Shown one piece after another: positions 26,760-34,751 of a stretch of 46,549 nucleotides of DNA. The notes below the pieces were generated by a model. That model saw only the letters and a list, made by a program, of their open reading frames with translations. It was not told the DNA's origin and ran no database searches. Where the stretch lies: positions 1 through 46,549 of the forward strand of contig JAIUOS010000030.1 of the NCBI GenBank assembly GCA_020161755.1. Reading direction: 5' to 3'. The stretch is from Actinomycetota bacterium. Its GTDB lineage: Bacteria > Actinomycetota > Actinomycetes > Propionibacteriales > Propionibacteriaceae. The position numbers and the translations under genes were made by a program. Numbering within the stretch: position 1 is the stretch's first letter; every line of letters begins with the position of its first letter.

Positions 26760-27407
26760 ATGCAGACGGTCCCCGAGGGCCTCTTCATCGTCTTCGAGGG
26801 CGGCGACGGGGTGGGCAAGTCCACGCAGGCGAAGAAGCTCGCCGACTGGGTGGCCGGACAGGGACGCGAGGTCGTGCTCACGTTCGAACCGGGGGACACC
26901 GCCGCCGGGGCGACGCTGCGCCGGGTCGTGCTCGACCCCGCCACCGGCGACCTCTCGCCGCGCGCCGAGGCCCTGATCTACGCCGCTGACAAGGCCCAAC
27001 ACGTCTACGAGGTGGTGCTGCCGGCGTTGCAGCGCGGGGCCGTGGTGATCTCCGACCGCTACGTCGACTCGATGCTGGCCTACCAGGGCGCCGGACGCGT
27101 CCTGGAGCCCGAGCGGGTCGAGCAGGTGGCGCGGTGGGCCACCCAGGACCTGCTGCCCGACCTCACCGTGCTGCTCGACCTGCACCCCGAGCGCGGCTTG
27201 GCGACCATCGAGCAGAAGGACCGGCTCGAGGGAGCGGGCGCCGACCTGCACGACCGCGCACGCCAGTTCTTCCTCGACCTCGCCGCCCGCGATCCCGAGC
27301 ACTACCTGGTGCTGCCCGCGCGCACCGGCGTCCGACGGCTGGCTGAGCGCATCCGCGAGCGGGTGGCGCCGCTGTTGTCGGCGGCGGCTGGCACACTCGA
27401 GCCGTGA
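26760..27407 (+). CDS. tmk: Thymidylate kinase
   Basis: A 215-residue kinase making dTDP from dTMP. P-loop EGGDGVGKSTQ (about 14-24); DRYVDSMLAYQGAGR (about 100) with the DRY/DRF dTMP-site motif; LID region IEQKDRLE. The EPGGT motif of the family reads EPGDT here, a Gly-to-Asp change next to the substrate site. The stop overlaps the holB GTG. The topA-tmk-holB order is typical of actinobacteria. Confidence 0.94.
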   Translation: MQTVPEGLFIVFEGGDGVGKSTQAKKLADWVAGQGREVVLTFEPGDTAAGATLRRVVLDPATGDLSPRAEALIYAADKAQHVYEVVLPALQRGAVVISDRYVDSMLAYQGAGRVLEPERVEQVARWATQDLLPDLTVLLDLHPERGLATIEQKDRLEGAGADLHDRARQFFLDLAARDPEHYLVLPARTGVRRLAERIRERVAPLLSAAAGTLEP

Positions 27408-28579
27408 GCGCGACGGTGACCACCACGGGGGTCTGGACCGACCTGATCGGCCAGGACCGGGTGGTCGAGACCCTGCAACGGGCGGTCGGCGCTGCTGCTG
27501 CGGGGGGCAACCGGCACGCGATGACCCACGCCTGGCTGCTCACCGGGCCCCCCGGTTCGGGCCGCTCGAACGCCGCCCGCGCGTTCGCCGCGGCCCTCCA
27601 GTGCCCGGCCGGCGGGTGCGGGGAGTGCAACACCTGCACCACCGCGCTGAGCGGCGCGCACCCCGACGTGACCCTGGTTCGCACGGAGGCGTTGAGCATC
27701 GGCGTCGACGAGGTGCGTGAACTCGTGCGCCGCGCGGCCATGTCGCCGACGCTGGGCCGCTACCAGGTGCTGGTGGTCGAGGACGCCGACCGCATCACGG
27801 AGCGCGGTGCCGACGCCCTGCTCAAGAGCGTCGAGGAGCCGGCCCCGCGCACGGTCTGGCTGCTGTGTGCGCCGACCGCCGACGACGTGGTGGTCACGAT
27901 CCGCTCGCGCTGCCGGCTGGTCGAGCTCAGCACGCCGAGCACGTCGGCCATCGCCGAGCTGCTCCAGCGCCGCGACGGCGTCGAGCCCGAGCTTGCCCGG
28001 TTCGCCGCCCGGGTCGCCCAGGGCCACATCGGACGCGCCCGCGCGCTGGCCCGCAACGAGGCCGTCCGCGAGCGTCGGCAGGACATCCTTCGTCTGCCCG
28101 GCAGGCTGACCTCGCTCGGCGCCTGCCTGAAGGCCGCGGCCAGCCTGGTGGACGCCGCCGGCGAGGAGGCGTCCCAGCTCACCGCCGACCTCGACGCCAG
28201 GGAGAAGGCCGAGCTGTCCGAGGCGCTCGGCTTCACCACCAAGGGCGCGCGGCCGCGCAACGCCCAGGCGGCGCTGCGCGACCTGGAGGACCAGCAGAAG
28301 GCCCGGGTCAAGCGCATCCAGCGCGACGCGCTCGACCGCGTCCTCACCGAGCTCACGTCGTTCTACCGTGACGTGCTGACGGTGCAGACCGGGGCGGGTG
28401 CCCCGCTGATCAACGCCGAGTTCGCCGAGGCCATCGGCCGGCTCGCGCACGAAACCCCGCCCGAGGCGACGGTGGTCAAGCTGGACGCGATCCTGGCCTG
28501 CCGTACCGCGCTGGAGACCAACGTCGCGCCGCTGCTGGCGATGGAGTCGCTGATGCTCAGCCTGGCCGGGATCGGCTGA
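27404..28579 (+). CDS. holB: DNA polymerase III delta' subunit
   Basis: A 391-residue clamp-loader subunit. The AAA+ region has GPPGSGRSNAARAF, in which the P-loop Lys is Arg, consistent with a delta' that does not hydrolyse ATP. The zinc-binding loop contains CPAGGCGECNTC, Walker-B-like VLVVEDADRI and sensor SVEEPAPRTVWLL. The C-terminal collar domain runs from about 220. GTG start overlapping the tmk stop (GTGA). Confidence 0.93.
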   Translation: MSATVTTTGVWTDLIGQDRVVETLQRAVGAAAAGGNRHAMTHAWLLTGPPGSGRSNAARAFAAALQCPAGGCGECNTCTTALSGAHPDVTLVRTEALSIGVDEVRELVRRAAMSPTLGRYQVLVVEDADRITERGADALLKSVEEPAPRTVWLLCAPTADDVVVTIRSRCRLVELSTPSTSAIAELLQRRDGVEPELARFAARVAQGHIGRARALARNEAVRERRQDILRLPGRLTSLGACLKAAASLVDAAGEEASQLTADLDAREKAELSEALGFTTKGARPRNAQAALRDLEDQQKARVKRIQRDALDRVLTELTSFYRDVLTVQTGAGAPLINAEFAEAIGRLAHETPPEATVVKLDAILACRTALETNVAPLLAMESLMLSLAGIG

Positions 28580-28592
28580 CCCCTCCCCGCTC

Positions 28593-28609
28593 CGGCGCCA
28601 TCGGCGCCG
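28593..28609 (+). terminator. Short GC hairpin after holB
   Basis: CGGCGCC-ATC-GGCGCCG forms a perfect 7-bp stem 13 bases past the holB stop, separating it from the DoxX gene. It may terminate the topA-tmk-holB transcript. The stem is short, so support is moderate. Confidence 0.4.
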
Positions 28610-28690
28610 CGTGCCGTGTCGCTCAGTGGGTATCCCTGTGCCGAATGCCAGCATGGACGATGACTGAGTGTGCAAGGAGAGGACTTCCCC

Positions 28691-30145
28691 GTGACCGAAC
28701 CGCGCGAACCCGAAACCGTTCCTGAGGCCGAGGTCGACCGCCCGGAGGTAGCCGGCCCCGACACCGGCGCCTGGCGTCCGGTGAACGCCCCGGCTCCTGC
28801 CGAGCCGGTCGACGCCGAGACCGGCGACGAGCCCACGCTGGTCCAGGACGTGGCGCCCGAGCCCGTCCCGGAGCCTGCACCCGAGTCGGTCGAGCCGGTC
28901 GAGGAGCCCGTCGAGGAGCCGGCCGCGACCGAGCCCGAGCCTGAGCCTGAGCCTGCGGCGGAACCCGAAACCGAGCCGGAGGCGGAGCCCGAGGCCGAGC
29001 CTCAGCCCGAGCCGGAGGCGGAGCCGCGCGTCGAGGCGACGGACGACGAGCCCACCGCTGTCGTCGAGGAGCCCGAACCCGAACCTGAGCCGGAGCCGTT
29101 GGTCGATCGCGTCGAGAGCGTCGACAGTGAGCCCACGGCCGTTGTCGCCGAGGAGCCGGACGCGACCGAGCCGACCGCGGTCATCCACAGCGAGCCGACG
29201 GACGTGGTCACCGACGGACCGACAGAGGTCGTCGAGGCGTCGGAAGCGGTCGAGAACGAGGCGACTGAGGTGGTCGCCGACGAGCCGACTGAGGTGGTCG
29301 AGAACGAACCGACCGAGGTCGTCGCCACCGAGCCGACCGAGGTCGTCGCCACCGAGCCGACCGCCGTGGTCGGGAGCGAACCCACCGCGGTGGTCCCTGC
29401 GTCCGAGCCCACAGTCGTGGTTCCCACGCCCGGGCTCACCGACTCCGCGACCCAGCAGCTCACGCTCGGCGGGGAGCCCGAGCCCGGAGTCCCCTCGGAC
29501 GGGATCTTCCGCCCGGCCAGCCCCACGTCCGGCCCGAGCCCCGAGCCCACCCGCTTCGAACCCCTGTCGGAGGAGGAGCAGAAGCTCGCCGCCGAGCGTG
29601 CCGCCCGCCGTGACGCCCGCACCGCCGCTCTGGCCGCGCCCGCCCCGGTGCCCCTGGTAGCGCCCGCGCCGGTCGTCGTCCACAAGCGCACCAACGACAA
29701 GTTCTGGGGTGCGCTGGGGCTGTTCCTGCTGCGCATCGTCCTCGCCGGGATCTTCGCGATCCGTGGGCTGAACATCCTCACCGACATCCCGGCCGCACAG
29801 GCCCAGTTCGCGCGGACGATCATCCCGCAGCCCGAGATCATGGCGATCGTCACCGGCGTCGCCGCCGAGCTGATCGCCCTCTCGCTGCTGCTCGGCCTGC
29901 TGACCCGGCTCGCCGGGCTCGGCATCGCGCTGATCGCCGGCGGCGCACTCGCGTTCGTCTACTGGAGCCCGAACTGGAGCCCGTTCGTCCCCGGGCAGTC
30001 CGGCTTCCTGGGCGAGTACGAGCTGCTGTTGGCCGTGGTCGGCGTCCTGCTGCTGCTGATCGGGGGCGGCGGCTGGAGCCTGGATCGCAGCTTCCGGGCC
30101 GGTCGTGAGCGCGACAAGCAGGAACGCGCGGCCGCGTCCGCCTGA
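28691..30145 (+). CDS. DoxX membrane protein with long acidic repeat region
   Basis: A 484-residue protein. Residues 1-300 are disordered: first Glu/Pro repeats (EPEPEPEPAAEPETEPEAEP region), then about a dozen EPTEVVA/EPTAVVG units. A charged helix with KLAAERAARRDARTAAL leads to a four-helix DoxX domain (about 345-465: FLLRIVLAGIFAIRGLNIL, ELIALSLLLGLLTRLAGLG). DoxX proteins are membrane components linked to thiol/redox or quinone chemistry; this one's role is unknown. GTG 28691 is chosen because AAGGAGAGG lies 8-17 bases upstream; GTG 28670 is less likely. Topology puts the acidic region in the cytoplasm if helix 1 enters from inside. Confidence 0.8.
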   Translation: MTEPREPETVPEAEVDRPEVAGPDTGAWRPVNAPAPAEPVDAETGDEPTLVQDVAPEPVPEPAPESVEPVEEPVEEPAATEPEPEPEPAAEPETEPEAEPEAEPQPEPEAEPRVEATDDEPTAVVEEPEPEPEPEPLVDRVESVDSEPTAVVAEEPDATEPTAVIHSEPTDVVTDGPTEVVEASEAVENEATEVVADEPTEVVENEPTEVVATEPTEVVATEPTAVVGSEPTAVVPASEPTVVVPTPGLTDSATQQLTLGGEPEPGVPSDGIFRPASPTSGPSPEPTRFEPLSEEEQKLAAERAARRDARTAALAAPAPVPLVAPAPVVVHKRTNDKFWGALGLFLLRIVLAGIFAIRGLNILTDIPAAQAQFARTIIPQPEIMAIVTGVAAELIALSLLLGLLTRLAGLGIALIAGGALAFVYWSPNWSPFVPGQSGFLGEYELLLAVVGVLLLLIGGGGWSLDRSFRAGRERDKQERAAASA

Positions 30146-30199
30146 TCGTCGTTTTCGGCGCCGGCCACCAGAGGGATTCACGTCCCGTAGAATTCGAGC

Positions 30200-31003
30200 A
30201 TGCCTCGGGTGATGGCTGTCGCTTTCGAACCCCTGGGACGGCTGTACTACGTCGACCCGGGTGAGGCGGCCTACGCCTACGGCGATCAGGTCCTGGTGCC
30301 CACCGGCGACGGCGTCGAGGTGGCCACCTGCGTGTGGGGGCCGGTGCAGACCGAGTGGGCGGGCCCGCTCGAGGCCTGCCTCGGCCCGGCCGGCCAGACC
30401 GACCTGCGGCGCGAGACCTTCAACCGGCGACGGCGCGCCGAGATCGTGGCGGTGGCCCGCCGGCTGGTCGCCCGGCACGAGCTGTCGATGCGGATCGTCG
30501 GCGTGGACTTCGTCGACCAGAGCGACCAGTTCGACCAGCAGGCGGTGATCTACTTCGAGTCGCCGGGACGCGTCGACTTCCGCACCCTGCTCACCGATCT
30601 CGCCCGCGCGCTCCAGGCCCGGATCGACCTGCGCCAGATCGGTCCGCGCGATGCGGCCGCGATCATCGGTGGCCTCGGGCCGTGCGGACGCGAGTGCTGC
30701 TGCGTGCTGGTGGGTCCGCGGCGCCAGCCCATCCCGGCCCGGCTCGCCCGCGACCAGGCGTTGCCGAGCAACCCGACCCAGCTCCAGGGCTCGTGCGGAC
30801 GACTGATGTGCTGCCTGGCCTACGAGAACGAGCTGTACACCGACTTCCGCACGCGCGCCCCGGCGATCGGGACGCACGTCGTCACCGACGAGGGTGCCGG
30901 CGTGGTGGTCGCCCACAGCGTCCCGCTGGAGTCCGTGGTCGTCCAGGTCGACGCCGAGCGCGTCGTGTGCCCCCTCGGCCGGGTCTGCCCGCCCCGCCCC
31001 TGA
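30200..31003 (+). CDS. PSP1-domain protein, RicT/YaaT-like
   Basis: A 267-residue protein of the PSP1/RicT family. It begins MPRVMAVAFEPLGRLYYVDP. The diagnostic cysteine set is intact: GPCGRECCC (near 158) and GSCGRLMCC (near 200), with PSNPTQLQGSCGRLMCCL. In B. subtilis the RicAFT complex binds iron-sulfur clusters and controls mRNA processing, and its gene likewise sits near holB. The cluster ligands fit, but the other partners are not in this window. It is the last gene before the second repeat cluster. Confidence 0.85.
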   Translation: MPRVMAVAFEPLGRLYYVDPGEAAYAYGDQVLVPTGDGVEVATCVWGPVQTEWAGPLEACLGPAGQTDLRRETFNRRRRAEIVAVARRLVARHELSMRIVGVDFVDQSDQFDQQAVIYFESPGRVDFRTLLTDLARALQARIDLRQIGPRDAAAIIGGLGPCGRECCCVLVGPRRQPIPARLARDQALPSNPTQLQGSCGRLMCCLAYENELYTDFRTRAPAIGTHVVTDEGAGVVVAHSVPLESVVVQVDAERVVCPLGRVCPPRP

Positions 31004-31007
31004 CCCC

Positions 31008-31239
31008 GGGGACGGTTCTTCGATCCGCCAGATTCTGGCGGGTTTCGGGGACGGTTCTTCGATCCGCCAGATTCTGGCGGGTTTCGGGGACGGATCATGC
31101 CTCCGGAGGACCATGCCTCCGTAGGTCGAGGAGGCGAGGAGGCGAGGAAGATCTGTCCCCTTTCTCCGCCGAATTTTGGCGGATCGAAGAACCGTCCCCG
31201 GTTTCCGCCGGAATGTGGCGGATTTGGAGAACCGTCCCC
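31008..31239. repeat. REP-like repeat cluster, 39-bp units in both orientations
   Basis: Two identical 39-bp units (31008-31046, 31047-31085) each start GGGGACGGTTCTTCGATCCG and contain the hairpin CCGCCA-GATTC-TGGCGG. A third, diverged copy starts at 31086 (GGGGACGGATC). Facing them are GATCTGTCCCC (31150-31160) and two inverted copies ending GAAGAACCGTCCCC (to 31199) and GGAGAACCGTCCCC (to 31239). The cluster fills the gap between the PSP1 gene and the peptidase gene. The end motif GGGGACGGTTC is shared with the array at 20227-20498. Confidence 0.92.
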
Positions 31240-31266
31240 TGGGGTGGGCGCGACTAGTCTGATCGC

Positions 31267-32823
31267 ATGCACCGTCCCGTCCGCAGCCTCGTGGCCCTCG
31301 TGGCCCTGGGGACGCTGCTCGCGGGCTGCACGTCGCCGACGCCGTCGCCGTCCGGCGGGGACGAGATCCGGCTGTCGTCGGTGCCCGGGACGGCGGTCGA
31401 CCGTCCCTCACTGGCTCCGGTCAACACCACCGTCCCCGGCATCGAGGCGGGCCTGGCCGGGGACGACCTCACCGGCTACCTCGCCCAGAAGCTGACCTGG
31501 ACCGATTGCAAGGAGGGCACCCTCTGCGCCACGGTGCTCGCCCCCGTCGACTACGCGGACCCCTCCGCCAAAGCGTTGACCCTGTCGTTACGGCGCAAGC
31601 CCGCGACCAAGAGCCCCAAGCTCGGCACCCTGTTCATCAACCCCGGCGGCCCCGGTGGCTCCGGCAAGGAACTGGTTCCCCGCTTCGAGTCCGCGGGGCT
31701 CGAGCAGTACGACATCGTCGGCTGGGACCCCCGCGGCGTGGGCGACTCGACACCCGTCCAGTGCTACGGCTCCGCGGACGCCGACGCGTTCACCAAGGTC
31801 GACGGGACGCCGGACAACGACGCCGAGCGCATCGCGCTGATCCAGGCCACCTATGCCTTCGACGAGTCCTGCTGGGAGCACAGCGGCACCCTGCTCGAGC
31901 ACATCTCCACGATCGAGACCGTGCGCGACCTCGACCTGCTGCGCCGCCTCGTCGGCGACGAAGAACTGCACTACCTCGGCTACTCCTACGGCACCCAGAT
32001 CGGCGCCTACTACGCCGAACTGTTCCCCCATTCGGTCGGACGGATGGTGCTCGACTCCGCGGTCGACATCACGAACAACTCCGAGACGATCCAGGCGATG
32101 GGCTTCGACCTGGCCCTGGGCAACTTCGCCACCTGGTGCGCGGACCAGCAGTGCTCGCTGGGCAGCACCAAGGACGGCGTGCTCAAGACCATCACCGCGC
32201 TCCTCGACCGACTGGACGGCAGCCCGATCCCGGCCGGGAACCGCACCCTCACCCAGAGCCTCGCGGTCACCGGCATCGCCGGCATGCTCTACAGCGGGTC
32301 GGAGGGGTTCGAGACACTCGAGCAGATGATCGTCCTCGCCGTCCGGGGTGACGGACGCGGTCTGATGCTGTCGGCCGACAACATGAACTCCCGGGACAAC
32401 CAGGGCAACTACGGCGACCTGTTCTTTTCGTTCCCGGCGATCTCGTGCCTCGACAGCGCCGAGGACACCGGCGTGCTGACCGAGGACCAGACCTGGCTCG
32501 ACAACGAGAAGAAGGCGCCGATCTTCGGCACCTACTTCGGCCCGGCCTACGGCTGCGCCCTGTGGCCGGTGCGGCCGTCCCTCCAGCTCACGCCCAAGGG
32601 AGCGGGGGCGAAGCCGATCGTGGTGATCGGGGCGACGGGGGACAGCGCGACCCCCTACCAGCAGGCCGTCGACATGGCCAAGCAGCTCGAGTCGGGCGTG
32701 CTGGTCACCTACGACGGCTTCGGCCACGCCACCTACGGAGGCAAGTCGGCCTGTGTCGACAACCTGGTGGTGGCCTACCTCGTGGACGGGACGGTCCCCG
32801 CCGACGGCACGAAGTGCACCTGA
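31267..32823 (+). CDS. Secreted lipoprotein peptidase, TAP-like alpha/beta hydrolase
   Basis: A 518-residue exported hydrolase. It has a lipoprotein signal with LLAGC near 23, an alpha/beta core with the oxyanion segment NPGGPGGSG, and a Ser nucleophile in GYSYGTQIG (near 241). The C-terminal TAP-like domain supplies Asp in GATGDSATP and His in GFGHATYGG, followed by the SACVDN Cys typical of tripeptidyl aminopeptidases of Streptomyces. The likely activity is release of short N-terminal peptides outside the cell; specificity is unproved. The start is 27 bases beyond the repeat cluster. Confidence 0.88.
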   Translation: MHRPVRSLVALVALGTLLAGCTSPTPSPSGGDEIRLSSVPGTAVDRPSLAPVNTTVPGIEAGLAGDDLTGYLAQKLTWTDCKEGTLCATVLAPVDYADPSAKALTLSLRRKPATKSPKLGTLFINPGGPGGSGKELVPRFESAGLEQYDIVGWDPRGVGDSTPVQCYGSADADAFTKVDGTPDNDAERIALIQATYAFDESCWEHSGTLLEHISTIETVRDLDLLRRLVGDEELHYLGYSYGTQIGAYYAELFPHSVGRMVLDSAVDITNNSETIQAMGFDLALGNFATWCADQQCSLGSTKDGVLKTITALLDRLDGSPIPAGNRTLTQSLAVTGIAGMLYSGSEGFETLEQMIVLAVRGDGRGLMLSADNMNSRDNQGNYGDLFFSFPAISCLDSAEDTGVLTEDQTWLDNEKKAPIFGTYFGPAYGCALWPVRPSLQLTPKGAGAKPIVVIGATGDSATPYQQAVDMAKQLESGVLVTYDGFGHATYGGKSACVDNLVVAYLVDGTVPADGTKCT

Positions 32824-32843
32824 ACCCGGAGAGGGAGACACCT

Positions 32844-33608
32844 GTGAGCAAGCCGGGCACCGCCGTGATCACCGGCGTGGGACGCCGCCGCGGCATCGGG
32901 GCGGGGATCGCGCTCGGTCTGGCCGCCGACGGCTGGGACCTCGTCATCAACCACTGGACGCCCTACGACGACCGGCTGGGCCTCGAACGCCGCGCGGACG
33001 ACCCGGCACAGATCGCGGCGGAGTGCCGGGCGCTGGGCCGGCGGGTCGAGCTGGTGCCGGTGGACCTCGCCGACCCCGAGGGCCCGGCGGCGCTGATCGC
33101 CGCCGGCGTCGCGCTGGGCGACCTGCGAGCGATCGTGATGTCTCACGCCGAGTCGGTCGACAGCGCGATCCTCGACACCACGGTGGCGAGCTGGGACCGC
33201 CACTTCGCGGTGAACGCGCGCGCGGCCTGGCTGCTGGTGAAGGCGTTCGCCGAGACCCTGCCGGAGGAGCCGACCACCGAGGTCACCGGACGCGTCGTCG
33301 CGCTCACCAGCGACCACACCGCGCACAACCTGCCCTACGGCGCCAGCAAGGGCGCCCTCGACCGGACGGTGCTCGCCGCGGCCGTCGAACTCGGCCACCG
33401 CGGACTGCGGGCGAACGTGATCAACCCCGGCCCGATCGACACCGGCTGGATGGACGACCAGATCCGCACCTGGGCGATCGCGCAGACCCCCGCCGGACGC
33501 CTCGGCACCCCCGAGGACACCGCCAACCTGGTGCGCTTCCTGCTCTCCGACGCCGGCGGCTGGATCAACGGCCAACTGCTCCACAGCAACGGCGGCTTCA
33601 GCAACTGA
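32844..33608 (+). CDS. Short-chain dehydrogenase/reductase
   Basis: A 254-residue Rossmann oxidoreductase. The cofactor loop is TGVGRRRGIG, an atypical TGXXXGIG with two extra residues; NAR replaces the usual NNAG/NXX segment. The active site has Ser in ALTSDHTAHN and YGASK (Tyr-X3-Lys), with NPGPIDTGW after it. The extended glycine loop is like that of enoyl-reductase-type or 3-oxoacyl reductases, but the substrate cannot be told. GTG start at 32844, 6 bases after GAGGGAG. It follows the peptidase by 20 bases. Confidence 0.82.
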   Translation: MSKPGTAVITGVGRRRGIGAGIALGLAADGWDLVINHWTPYDDRLGLERRADDPAQIAAECRALGRRVELVPVDLADPEGPAALIAAGVALGDLRAIVMSHAESVDSAILDTTVASWDRHFAVNARAAWLLVKAFAETLPEEPTTEVTGRVVALTSDHTAHNLPYGASKGALDRTVLAAAVELGHRGLRANVINPGPIDTGWMDDQIRTWAIAQTPAGRLGTPEDTANLVRFLLSDAGGWINGQLLHSNGGFSN

Positions 33609-33641
33609 GGCGCCTGGGGGCCCGTGAGGGATCCCGGGCGA

Positions 33642-33746
33642 ACCGATTCGCACTGGATCGGTCGCTCCGGGCGGGAACGTGGCTTCTGCGCACCGATCGA
33701 GGGCAATTCGCGTACCCCTCGCCCGAGCGCGTCGGCCCGAATCGGT
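33642..33746. repeat. Imperfect palindromic repeat, copy 2
   Basis: ACCGATTCG (33642-33650) is repeated inverted as CGAATCGGT (33738-33746) in the 188-bp gap before tRNA-Thr. The left part, GGGCGAACCGATTCGCACTG, matches GGGCGAACCGATCTGCACTG near 9329 at all but two positions, and GCACCGATC occurs in both regions. A dispersed repeat family is likely. Confidence 0.45.
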
Positions 33747-33796
33747 GCGGGGCGCCTCCACCCCCTATAGTTGTGCCTCGGCCGGGCGACCGGCAG

Positions 33797-33869
33797 GCCG
33801 CCTTAGCTCAGTCGGTAGAGCGACGCTCTCGTAAAGCGTAGGTCTGGGGTTCGATTCCCCAAGGCGGCT
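33797..33869 (+). tRNA. tRNA-Thr (anticodon CGT)
   Basis: A 73-base cloverleaf: acceptor GCCGCCT pairs with AGGCGGC, then discriminator T. D arm AGCTCAGTCGGTAGAGC; anticodon stem ACGCT/AGCGT with loop CTCGTAA (anticodon CGT, reads ACG); T arm GGGGTTCGATTCCCC. CCA is not encoded. No attachment-site repeat is seen beside it. Confidence 0.96.
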
Positions 33870-33890
33870 CCGACAGGGCCCATCGCAGGC

Positions 33891-34751
33891 TCAGCTGGTG
33901 ATGTTCTTGTTCCGGAACCGCAGCCACGCCGCCCCGAAGAACACCACCCCGTAGGCGAGGTCCACCCACAGGCCGGTGACCATCCGGTCGGTGAAGATCG
34001 GGTCGCGCAGCAGGTCGATGAACGCGCTCCACCGGTCCACCAGCAGCCAGGGGTGCAGCCAGTCGAGCTGCGGCACCGCGTCCAGGATCCACAGCAGCGT
34101 GCTCACCATCGCGGTCGCCACCGTGGCCGCGATCGGCTGCTCGGTGAGCGTCGACACGAACAGCCCGATCATCCCCAGCGCGGCCAGGCCGACGGTGACG
34201 TACAGCACGGCCAGCAGCAGCCGCAGCAGCCCGTCACCGATCCCGATGCGGCTGCCCGACAGGGTGATCAGCGGCCCGGCGCCGAACAGCGCCGTCCCCA
34301 CCAGCACACCGCCGAGCGCCACGACCAGAGCCCCGACCAGCGACCCCACGCCCAGCGCGCACGCCTTCACCGCGAGCAGCCGGACGCGGCTCACCGGCGA
34401 CGTCAGCAGGTAGCGCAGCGTCCCCAGGTTCGCTTCGCCGGCGATGGCGTCCCCGGCGAGCACCGACACCGCCAGCGGCAGGAACAGCGCGATCTCGATC
34501 GTCAGGCCGGCGAAGCCGAGGAAGATCCCGTTGCCGGCCACCGCCGAGATGATGTCGCCGCCGCGCGCTCCCGGGTGCCGCAGCTGCGACACCTTCAGCG
34601 CCACGCCCAGCATCGTCACCAGCCCGAGCAGCACGACGAGGCCGACCTGGTTGCGCCGCCGGCCGAACACCAGCTGCAGTTCCGAGACGAACAGCCGGCC
34701 GAAGCTCCCGCGCCGCTGCCGGACGGCCACCGAAGCCTCAGGCGCTGACAT
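33891..34751 (-). CDS. ABC exporter permease, ABC-2 type
   Basis: A 286-residue membrane protein. After a cytoplasmic N-terminus (1-30) there are six predicted hydrophobic segments, starting VGLVVLLGLVTMLGVAL. The loop EANLGTLRYLLTSPVSRVRLL after the second helix pair is characteristic of ABC-2 permeases. It ends RFRNKNITS. It overlaps the ATPase gene by 14 bases and is the last gene of a three-gene operon. The cargo is unknown; association with a LolA-like protein suggests an envelope or lipophilic substrate. Confidence 0.85.
   Translation of the reverse strand: MSAPEASVAVRQRRGSFGRLFVSELQLVFGRRRNQVGLVVLLGLVTMLGVALKVSQLRHPGARGGDIISAVAGNGIFLGFAGLTIEIALFLPLAVSVLAGDAIAGEANLGTLRYLLTSPVSRVRLLAVKACALGVGSLVGALVVALGGVLVGTALFGAGPLITLSGSRIGIGDGLLRLLLAVLYVTVGLAALGMIGLFVSTLTEQPIAATVATAMVSTLLWILDAVPQLDWLHPWLLVDRWSAFIDLLRDPIFTDRMVTGLWVDLAYGVVFFGAAWLRFRNKNITS

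Noticed and set aside
27302-31411. 1369-residue minus-strand ORF
   Set aside because: It is antisense to holB, the DoxX gene and the PSP1 gene; low-complexity repeats mirror the acidic repeats of the real protein.
33797-33869. Attachment site at tRNA-Thr
   Set aside because: I find no second copy of the tRNA end in the window, and both flanks carry ordinary conserved genes.
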